Below, piece by piece: positions 24,501-36,500 of a stretch of DNA of 64,000 bases; the stretch's first letter is position 1; each line of letters starts with the position of its first letter. The DNA lies in contig OX365948.1 of the NCBI GenBank assembly GCA_947247005.1, forward strand, positions 35,592,601-35,656,600, written 5' to 3'. This stretch comes from Spisula solida (lineage: Eukaryota > Mollusca > Bivalvia > Venerida > Mactridae). Both the position numbers and the translations under genes were made by a program. Below the pieces are notes generated by a model that was given only the letters and a program-made list of their open reading frames with translations, made no database searches and was not told the origin of the DNA.

Positions 24501-27500
24501 GTAGGTCCTTGCACGATTTCGTAGACGATGACACCTGGCTGTTATAGCAGGTACTTTCAATATAATCAGAAGCAGGGTATAATGATGATCACTTACCGGT
24601 ATTTCGGGTATCGCGGTATCGTACCGCTGGAAAATGATACAACGGTAACTGCTAAACCGGTTAAACCACAAAACTCTAATCTCGCGGGACTAGCATTTAA
24701 AACATTCGAACTTGCAGTTAAATTGTCTCGGACTTTTAATCCTATGATAAGTTTTCCGACTGGGACAGTTATTTACGTATAGGATAACTTTGCAAATGTT
24801 GATCATGGTACAGCATTAGTGACGCAATTTATCATTAAAACGTTTTTTACTACTTTACAAACAGGCTTTGTGCTTTTAAATACATCACGTAGATCTAGTT
24901 TAACATTTTTTACGTATGTATAAGTACATGTATATGATTTGCACATGGAAGAGTATTACTGCATACGCGATAATAACACAACACTGTTTCGACCATAATA
25001 TGACATAGAACATTGCACAAACTTTGACCAAAATATTTATTTCCCACTGAAAATGAATGATGAACCGACAGAATCTAAACTAGTTATACTTTTGTGAAGA
25101 ACACTTAGAGTGTGCATCGGGTGTGCTTTCTGAGCTCTCACACCTCGGGGTCTGTACTAGCAGTATTCGCATGATTATTGCTCCTTGCTATTGGAACCTG
25201 TATTCGAATAAAGAGTCAATTCGAATACAATTCATTTTTCAAAAAATGCTATACCCTTTCCGCTACCATAGCGTACTAATGCAGACTCACCGGGATGGCC
25301 ATTTCGGCCTTCCGTAGTTTACGATCTAAATGCCAAAATTCGGGAATTTGCTGTCATGGGTACACATGGGTACACATGTACCCCAGACTAAAGGATATTA
25401 CGGGCCCAATGTCGTGCACATGTTTTTGGGCCCACTTGTCCGCTTTAAAGAGGGCTTTGAACGCAGATTTCACAAAACTGAATTTACTGGTTCTACCCGC
25501 CATTGCGGTACGATTCCCTGTGGAATTGCATTAACATTTAGCGCCAAATAGTTTCCTACAGAAAGAATATAAGGCTATACAAAGGGGTCAGGATCAGTGC
25601 CCTAACGGGGCCCAAAAGTATGTGACAACTGTCCAATTCTTCTCTACTTTTACAAAGCTATGGCGCCGTATATTATATGTTCGAATCTCACTCTAGGTTC
25701 ATATTGTTTATTTTACAGTTGTACCATTTGTGCCGTGAGGCGGTAATAAAAGTCACCCCGTTCATATCATAGTTGCTCAGAAATAGCGTGAAAAAAAACA
25801 ATGAGTGAAAATATTTAAGTGCAATTACTTAAAGAAAATAGATAAAACAGGACCATAATAGAATGTGCAAAAATTCAATGTTAGGTAGTTACGAATACAA
25901 TGTCGTTGAAACTCATCCACTAGTTACTTACAGAGAACTAGCATGGACGGGCAGTCGGGTGGACGAAACGGCGTCTCTATTATTCACATTATGTAGCTAC
26001 TGAAAACTGTACGTTTCCATTAAATTCGGACGTTCTATATTTAGCGGTCATTGAACTTGCACATCTTGTCCTGTTTCAGAGTTTAGTTTGCATTTCATAC
26101 ATACAAATCCGTGCATAAATGATGGTCAGAGCTGCAGATATATACACCGGGGAGTTGTATTGGAATCATAGTATACGTCTATCTCCTTTTCAACAAGACA
26201 GCGATTACCGTTCGAACTCATAGTTCAAAATACCGTCCCTAATGCGGGTGCCCCTTGGCAGTGTCTCTATTAAACCATGAACAATAGAAGATTAACGAAT
26301 ATCGTCAGAAAGAATGGCGAAAGAACATTGGATATTTATATTGAGTAACACGCGCGATACAATGATGTTCCTTTTTTGGATCATACTTTAGGGTAACGAA
26401 TCAGTGTCGAATAATCAATTCACTATATATTTTCTCGATAGCCTTGACTAGTTTCTCTTACATATTGCCCTCAGTGGACGGCAGCACAGAAAAAATAATT
26501 GACGCTATGTAACGTTGTCAAAGTGAAAAATGACGTAATTTCTGTTCACACTATACAACTTTAAAACTAAATTGATCGAGTTTCGCGAGGTCAATTTTTC
26601 TATGAATTTGATATTTTGTTACATGTATGCAACATATTAACATAATAAAATTTAAACATTTTTTGACGGGTGGAATTTTTGCAATTTGTCGAAACGTCAT
26701 AATTTTTCAAAATCTCAAAAATGCCAGACTCGACGTTTTGTTCGCTTTGTTAGCACGCTATTGGATTAATTATATATATTATTACCTGACCGGATTCGAA
26801 ATTACATAATGCGTCGAATGGTACCCACTACTTACCTGACGTGTAATAATATAGCCCTGCATGGGCTATTTCTTGACTCCGTTGCGTTCCGCGGAACGAC
26901 GTCAAAACGCGTTTTCCATGGTAACTACATGACGTCATAGTAACGTCATGATATCGCGCACGGAGATATAAGACGCGACATTGAATTGGGAATAAATCAA
27001 AGTTTACTATGATACCAAATTTGTATATGGGTTAGGAACTTTTTTTATAGTGTGGTTCCACCTTAAAGGCTATGAATAAATTATAATTCAACCAATCACA
27101 GTTCAGTATTCGGTTCCAAACTCATTTAACCCCGCCCATTCACGAATTTTTCACGTGCTTATTATGACTGATTATGAACTAATTCTTCCCTTTAATCAAA
27201 GTTACCGATCTAGCATTAATCTCTGCTTTTTTGTATGATCGTATTTGGATTATTATTACCTATCTTTGAATCATGTCAACTCCACGGAAAGTGTTGGATT
27301 ATGACGATAAAGTTCGTGTGATTGAATTAGGGAAGGTCAAAAGTGCACGTAAGATCGCGGAGGAATTTCAAGTGGGAAAAACCCAGATTCAGAACATTCT
27401 GAAAAGGAAAGCTGAGGTTTTAGAGGACGTTGCAAATAATGTGTCTGGTAGTAGGAAACGTGCTCGTAGATTGACAGGAAATGAGGACATAAATAACTTA

Positions 27501-30500
27501 GTTCTAGCGTGGTTCAAGGATGCTACGGCTAGACGTATGCCCGTGTCTGGACCTTTATTGTGTCAGCAAGCTTTAAAATTTGCTAAGGATTTGGATATTA
27601 ATACGACGTTTAAAGCATCAACAGGATGGTTAGCATCGTTCCTGAAACGTAACAACATTGTGTTTGGTACCATGTCCGGTGAGAGAGGTGATGTGAAGAA
27701 GGACGTTGTCGATGATTGGAAATCAAAACTACCCACTATTTGTGACGGATACGATCCGAAGGACATTTTTAACATGGATGAAACTGGGTTGTTCTTTCGA
27801 GATACCACAAAGAAATCATTCCATTTCAAAGGTAATTATCTATGATGCACTATTACTGTGACAAAATGTATCATCTTTGTATTGAGTACGAAATGCGTAC
27901 AATTTTGAGTACGAATGTTGTAACGCACTAATTTCCGGTGCGATTTTACAACAATACATTTTCTACGAGATATCACCGTCAATAACAAAATTATTGAAAA
28001 TGAATTCAGTTGTGTTATGATATGTTATCATGTTTTATCGCATCATACACAGAAAAGTGTATTTGTTTTAATCTAACATGAATCACTGAATAAATGATGC
28101 CAAGGGGAGTAACTCTTGATGACCACCATCTTCATTTGTTTTTTCAATCTCTCTATTCAGCTAATATATTTTTATTCACACTGCAAGTGGCTATTGTAAT
28201 GGCAAACTGTAGCTAGGTTCTATCTTTAAACCATAGTAGTCTGTTCCAATGAGCACCGTACACTGACCGGAATCCTTAGGTCACATCAAAATTAATAACA
28301 CTTACTCATGTTTTTAATTTTTATACATTTCAGATCAAGACCTTGCCGGAGGGAAACGAAGTAAGGAACGTTTAACCGTGTCATTATGTGCAAGCATGAC
28401 TGGAGAGAAGTTAAAACCGTTAGTAATCGGAAAGTCGGCTAAACCCAGGTGCTTTAGCAGGATAAAGTCGGAGAACTTACCGGTCACATACCGCTACAAT
28501 AAGAAGGCGTGGATGACCACAGACCTGATGACCGAGTGGTTGCTCTCAGTTGACAGATTAATGGGAAGACAGCGTCGTCACATTTTGTTATTCCTTGACA
28601 ATGCACCGTCCCACCCTCATGTTACCTTGAAAAACATTAAATTAGCCTTCCTGCCCCCAAATACGACCAGTATTTCACAGCCTATGGACCAGGGTATCAT
28701 CCAGACATTGAAGTTAAAGTACCGCACTAGGCAGTTGGAACATATCAATGTGGAAATGTCCAGAACCGATAAAGTTGGTAGTGAAATTCTCCGAAGCATT
28801 TCTGTGTTGGACGCCATTTATTGGATTCACGGATCATGGAAAGCTGTGGAGGCTAGTACAATAAGTAAATGCTTCGATAAAGCTGGATTTAATGAGAATG
28901 TGTTTAGTGTGGGGAATTGTGTTAATGATGATGATAGTGATGACGACGACGATGTTCCATTGTCAGTTCTGAGAATGTCGCACGATTTTTTTGGGTGTAC
29001 TCTTCATGAAATGACTGAGTTAGATCAGGATATACCAGTTTGTGATAACGAGCTTAGTGGCCGAAACTGGGATAAACCAGCACAGGAATTATTGAAAGAA
29101 ATACACGAGGATAAACAGTTGAGTGATTGTAGTGATGACGATGATGAAGAGTGTTCAGTAACCGGTTTGTCAGATGACCTTTCTCTTGATGATGCCCATA
29201 CTATGGTCATTAAACTCAAATCGCTAGCATTGAAAAGGGGACAAGTCAAATGGTTAGATAATATAATGAACTTGCAGGACCTGCTAGTAAGTACCAGAAG
29301 TGAAGTTGAGTCAAAACAGTCAAAAATCAGTGAATTCTTTAAGCCACAGTGAATAGTTTAGTGAACAAACTTGATCATGTGTTGATAAATGATCAGGTTA
29401 ATAGGATAGATCTGACATGATGATGACACTAAGAACATTATGTATTCTGCCATGCACTATACTATACATGCATATATATTATAATTATACTGTTTAAGTG
29501 AACACTACTCATCCAATAGGGACCATTGCATATGCACACGGTATAAAATTCATATTTGCTTTGATGATATTAAATGAGCATATTAATTGGTTTAACATGT
29601 AAATATTAAAGTATAATATATTATATACAATGTGTTGCTTCTTTATTCTTTTATTATACATGTAGTCTTAAATGTTATTTAATTTCGTAAGAATAATTTT
29701 TACGGTAAAATGATACTCTAAAAATTGTATTTAGGAAATTTTTTTCACTTTTGTATTAAGAGACCGTTGTATTAAGAGACCGGTTTCAGTCCTTCCCAAG
29801 GGCGGTCTCTTAATACAAGTTAGACTGTACATGCACCTAGTAGCTCCATATATGTGGACATATCAGGTTCCTTTGGAAAAACCAGTAACATAAGCAACAG
29901 ATGAGTGACAGTGTGTAAGCACACCATAGTTACTTCTTGCTGCTTACTGTCCACGATTGGTTGAACAAGAGCTGTTGATATATCCATCATACAGACAACT
30001 GTCAATCAATAATATAATGATGATTGGTCATGTAGCTTGAGCACATTATAACCTATAATGGTTGATCACACTCTGCATGTTTAAACAGAACACTTGAAGT
30101 ACTAACCTTGATTGGTGATTCATTATCATGAGTTTGATCAAACAAAAATGCATGAGCCATTGTCGGTACTAGAGGCTTCACACGAGGCTGTATAAATGCA
30201 CCAACAGGTTGCCCTCCAAATCTGTGTATGAGACCACCCAGAGCATGGCTGTCATGTGCACTCAAGGCCTCTGAAAATATAAAAAAGAAATATCACTGAA
30301 TGTGATGAATTTCCCCAGATACTACTTGACACAGTGAATCAGTATCAGACGTCTAAATTATGACGATATGCTTGTATGTCTAGTCTACTTTTAGAACTGG
30401 TGAGTCTTGCAAAATATGGTTGACAGCTGCAATCATTAGCAAAAGGGCGGGCGGGCGGGCGGGCGGGCGAGCGAGCGGGCGAGCGAGCGGGCGGGCCGCT

Positions 30501-33500
30501 GGCGGGCGGGCCGTCGGTCAGGCAGGCAAGCAATATACCAGCATAATTACTGAGAAGTAGTGCAGACAAAATTTATTACTGTAAAAAAACAAAGGGTCAT
30601 AACTCCAATAAAATTGATCCAACAAATGTGCACCAGTAATTTGCACAACTACATGTGGTACTGATCAATTATACAAAGTTTCAATGAAATTCGACCAATA
30701 CACTATCTCCTAACTGTCAACAACTAGACTTGGTACATATCAGTCTATGTAACATTCAGTCTATGTAACATTCTGTCTATGTAACATTCAACATTCAGTC
30801 TATGTAACATTCAGTCTATGTAACATTCAGCCTATGTAACATTCAACATTCAGCCTATGTAACATTCAGTCTATGTTACATTCCGTCTATGTAACATTCA
30901 GTCTATGTAACATTCAGTCTATGTAACATTCAGCCTATGTAACATTCAACATTCAGTGTATGTAACATTCAGTGTATGTAACATTCAGTCTATATAACAT
31001 TCAGTCTATGTAACATCCAGTCTATGTAACATTCAGTGTATGTAACATTCAGTCTATGTAACATTCAGTGTATGTAACATTCAGTCTATGTAACATTCAG
31101 TCTATGTTACATTCAGTCTATGTAACATTCAACATTCAGTCTATATAACATTCAGTGTATGTAACATTCAGTGTATGTAACATTCAGTCTAAGTAACATT
31201 CAGTCTATGTAAATTCAACATTCAGTCTATATAACATTCAGTGTATGTAACATTCAGTGTATGTAACATCCAGTCTAAGTAACATTCAGTCTATGTAACA
31301 TTCAGCCTATGTAACATTCAACATTCAGTGTATGTAACATTCAGTGTATGTAACATTCAGTGTATGTAACATTCAGTGTATGTAACATTCAGTGTATGTA
31401 ACATTCAGTCTAAGTAACATTCAGTCTATATAACATTCAGTGTATGTAACATTCAGTCTAAGTAACATTCAGCCTATGTAACATTCAACATTCAGTGTAT
31501 GTAACATTCAGTGTATGTAACATTCAGTGTATGTAACATTCAGTCTAAGTAACATTCAGCCTATGTAACATTCAACATTCAGTCTATATAACATTCAGTG
31601 TATGTAACATCCAGTCTATGTAACATTCAGTCTAAGTAACATTCAGTCTATGTAACATTCAACATTCAGTCTATATAACATTCAGTGTATGTAACATTCA
31701 GTCTAAGTAACATTCAGTCTAAGTAACATCCAGTCTATGTAACATTCAACATTCAGTCTATGTAACATTCAGTGTACAGTAATGTGTCAGGTAAAGATGA
31801 CAGAAGCTGAATTGAAGACAGAAGATAAGGTATGCCATAAAATGGGGTACAAATAGTTGAGGATGTAAGACTGTTTGTAACAAACAACATTAAACAAGAA
31901 GTGTGGAAATTTCATGACCCTATGGATTTCAAGTAAGGCCTATAACTCTGCAGAAACCGGATTCCAGTGAAACTTATACTCACAGTACACAAAATCCCAC
32001 ACTGATAAAAATACTGTAAAGTTATATCACTACAGCCAACATACTTTTGGAGACATGTGTGAAAAAATAGAAGTTGATACAAACTGATTTCATCAATTTT
32101 ATAACAATTTTTCTTTTATTACATAACCTGAGTTCCAGCAGTGCCGTAAAGCCGTGCCAGAAATATTGTTCATCACTCACAAAGAGTGCAATAAATAGTT
32201 AAATTAGCCTGACGCGATGTAAGCCGATCTATGCCTTGATCGGCTCATAATGTCAGGATAATACCAACGTCGTCATGACGTCGCGCTCATTGTACCGCTA
32301 AATTTTGTCTAAAACCTATACATCATACATTATTATTTTGAACGATAATGAGCATTATGGTTATGTGATAAATAGAATCATACATTCGTGCTCATAATAT
32401 ATAGAGGATATTACATGAGTGTCTTTCCATATTGAATTTATTAAACGAGTTGAATAAAATAATAAAATGCGAGGCTCTGCCGAGCATTTTATCGATTTTT
32501 TTCAACGAGTTTAATAAATTCAATGTTGAAAGTCACAAATGTAATGTTCTTTTTATCACATTTTAGCCTTTTCCGGCCAAAACATTAAATAGCTACTCAT
32601 TTTTCACTATAATAAACGCGCAATTTTGACGACGTCACCTATCCTTTGAATGACATCGGGTGATAGCTTTATTACACTAGTGTATTATCAAAAATAAATA
32701 ATGGCTTTATTACGCTGCCGCGACATCAAACATGTGATAAATGAGTTTTATTAAACTCGTCGACAAAAACAGTATGACACTCGGCATAGCCCATGATTTT
32801 GTCCACTTTTTTTTAATAAAACTCGTATGTAATGAGCACTCATGCAAGATCCTGTTTAGAAAACATGGTTAACTATAATTTGTGACAGGTAGGTTTATCA
32901 AAATTTATGACAAACAGTTAATCTTATACCTTAGGAAGAAAGCCTTTAGATATAATATGTACAAATGGTCATAAAACCTACTCCCGTCACACATGCAAGA
33001 AACATATGCACACATGAACTTACCTCTGATAAGAGAATTAATTCCAAGTCTGTTCATGAACAAATTATCCAGATTTACGCCACCAGTAAACAATTCAGCA
33101 ACAACATACAAATCTGGACGTATCTTTCTGGCTGCATCTAACATATACTACAAAATTAAACAAGACTGTGTTCAGTAAACGCTTATGCCCAGGTGGAAGC
33201 CATGTCCATAATAACTAGCTCAATCAGGGAGCCATAGTTTAGTAGAAATGTTGGTTAGTCAGTGTTACATGGTGTTGACAATGTCAGGTATTTACAAGTC
33301 AAATAGTTTTCTGCGGGCAGATGATTTAGTTGTATTGTTTAATTAGGATGTGTTTTTTGCAGTTTGGATGCTGATCGAATTTATTCCGTTGTATGTTTAA
33401 ATATATCTGTCCAAATAATTCAAATACATGGCTTGTAATATCGGACAAATCCGTTTAACCTAACATAACCAACTATAATATGTAACAGTAACTTTGAACT

Positions 33501-36500
33501 TTATCACAACATTACAACAAATGTCATGATGAGATATAAATCGTATTCAGTTTAAACACACATATATTCTCTAATTATTTGGTTTTGTTATGTGCCAAAC
33601 GAATGATCAACAAAGAATTTGAAAAACATTTATCATGTATCAATATACCATGCTTCTGTTAATCTAGCGATGTGTTCTTTGCAGGATGTACTCCATTGCC
33701 CACTATATTTATCATTGACCGGGAAGCGCTTTGCTTGTACAGCTGCAGAGACCTGCTGTTTAGATAAATGGTCTCAATTGCCTAGCGCGCAAAGTGAAAT
33801 TTCGGACAGTTCTGATTTCTTCGGGAAATAAACTATTGCAATGCGACAAAGACCGATGTTATCCGCATGGAATAATGGAATTAGTCTGATTCACGACATT
33901 CTTACAAAATGCTTCTTTTTTTGGGGATTTTTTTTTAAATCGTAAACCAAGTATGAGCTAAGTCAATCAGGGGCCATAATTCAGTAGAAATGTTGGATAG
34001 TCAGACAAAAAAGGCGTTGACAATGTAACATATTTATGATGGTAAACAAGTATGCCAAGTTTGAAAGCAATGCCTTTACAGACTTTGAAATTTAATGATA
34101 AGTACAAGTTGAACTGTAGGTATGCAACTGAAAGAATAAAGCCAAAACAGGAAGCAAAATAGTTGAAAGAGTAAGGTCCTCACCTCGGCAACATGGATAG
34201 GTGTACTATGACAATTATCCAGCCTTACACCATGGAATATTCTAGCAGTTAATTCAGTGTATTCCTTCATCCGTTTCCACAAGTACGGACAATCTTCAGG
34301 TTTCTCCCCATATCTAAGCTTGGCACTGTCACCCCACCCAACCAACTCTTTACGAAGGTACACATTTACACCTGACAAAATATGGCATGATGTTAGTATT
34401 GAACCAGCATTTACTCATATATATGTGGGGTGATCCAATAGTAATGTCACTGATGCTATTAAATATTCCACACTGAATGTAAGACAAACAATTCAAATTT
34501 TACATAAAGTTACATGAATCTATTTTGAATGTGATAGCCAAATTTCATGAAAATGCACAGAAAGTCATACGTCATAATGACGTTACTTCCATGGCACTAG
34601 CACTCAACCGACTGCACTAACTGGGTGACGGTGTAACACTCAACCAACTGCAATAACTGGGTGATGGTCTTACACTCGACCAACTGCATTAACTTGGTGA
34701 CGGTCTAACACTCGACCAACTGCACTAACTGGGTGACGGTCTAACACTCAACCAACTGCACTACCTTGGTGACGGTCTAACACTCGACCAACTGCACTAA
34801 CTGGGTGACGGTCTAACACTTGACCAACTACACAAGCTGGGTGACTGTCTAGCACTCGACCAACTGCAATAGCTGGGTGACGGTCTAGCACTCGACCAAC
34901 TGCACTAGCTAGGTGATGGTCTAACACTCGACCACACTAACTGGGTGACGGTCTATCACTCGACCAACTGCACTAACTGGGTGACGGTCTATCACTCGAC
35001 CAAATGCACTAACTCGGTGACGGTCTAACACTCAACCAACTGCACTAGCTGGGTGACTGTCTAGCACTTGACCAACTGCAAAAGCTGGGTGACGGTCAAA
35101 CACTTAAACATCTGCACTAACTGGGTGACGGTCTAACACTCGACCAACTGCACTAGCTGGGTGACTGTCTAGCACTCGACCAACTGCACAAGCTGGGTGA
35201 CGGTCTATCACTCGACCAACTGCACTAACTGGGTGACGGTCTAACACTCGATCAACTGCACTAACTGGGAGACGGTCTAACACTAGACCAACTGCACTAA
35301 CTGGGTGACGGTCTAACACTCGACCAACTGCACTAACTGGGTGACGGTCTAACACTTGAACAACTGCACTAACTGGGTTACGGTCAAGCACTCGACTAAC
35401 TGCAATAGATCGGCAACTATCTAATTAGATACTCTTTATTTTAGATTACCTGGTGCAGCAAAGTTTCTGAGGGGATCGTCACCCATCACCCAACCATTAC
35501 ATGCAAATATGTATTTGCCAGTCTCTTCATGCATCAATGCTTCCTCTGTGGCAACAGACCCAGTGTACTTTTTATCAACTATAAAATAACTGCAAAACAA
35601 ACAGTAGACGATAGTAGTATTGGAAAAATCACTGGTTATTTAGTAAAAATACAATGGCAATTCAAATAATTAACAAGAGGGCCCAAAGGGCCCTAGGTTG
35701 CTCACCTGTCGTTGTAGTGCATGCAAGCCCTGTGATTTGACCTAGTGACGTCACACTTGACCTACATTTTGTTGAGATGATTATTGTGACCAATTTTCAT
35801 AAAGATTAGGCCAAAATTGTGACCTCTAGAGAGGACACAAGGTTTTTCTATAATTTGACCTAGTGACCTAGTTTTTTACCCCGGATGACCCAATATCGAA
35901 CTTGACCTAGATTTTGTTGAGATTATCATTGTGACCAAGTTTCATAAAGATTAGGCCAAAATTGTGACCTCTAGTGACTACACAAGGTTTTTCTATGATT
36001 TGACCTTGTGACCTAGTTTTTTACCCCGGATGACTCAATATCGAACTTGACCTAGATTTTGTTGGGATGATCATTGTGACCAAGTTTCATAAAGATTAGG
36101 CCAAAATTGTGACCTCTAGAGAGGACACAAGGTTTTTCTATAATTTGACCTAGTTTTTTACCCCGGATGACCCAATATCGAACTTGACCTAGATTTTGTT
36201 GAGATTATCATTGTGACCAAGTTTCATAAAGATTAGGCCAAAATTGTGACCTCTAGAGAGGACACAAGGTTTTTCTATAATTTGACCTAGTGACCTAGTT
36301 TTTTACCCCGGATGACCCAATATCAAACTTGACCAAGATTTTGTTGAGATTATCATTGTGACCAAGTTTCATAAAGATTAGGCCAAAATTGTGACCTCTA
36401 GAGAGGACACAAGGTTTTCCTATAATTTGACCTAGTGACCTTGTTTTTGACCTCAGATGACCCAATATCAAACTTGACCTAGATTTTGTTAAGATGATCA

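Larger units (their letters stand above)
23179..29827 (+). mobile_element. Tigger/pogo-type DNA transposon, interrupted near its 5' end
   Basis: The inverted termini CAGTCTAACTTGTA are flanked by TA (23177-23178 and 29828-29829). Subterminal repeats of TTAAGCGACC-type occur on the left, with TTAAGAGACC in inverse orientation on the right. These are plausible transposase-binding sites. The plus-strand transposase gene lies at 27273-29352. A 3.58-kb element occupies 23483-27062. Without it the Tigger copy is about 3.07 kb, a normal autonomous size. It sits in AGL intron 10, opposite to the gene. Confidence 0.92.

Noticed and set aside
27273..29352. Domesticated host TIGD gene
   Set aside because: The gene lies between intact matching inverted ends with a TA duplication, so it is still part of a transposon.
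35104..35391. Minus-strand 95-residue ORF of [12 protein letters not shown] repeats
   Set aside because: It is a 36-bp minisatellite, whose period is a multiple of three, lying within an AGL intron.
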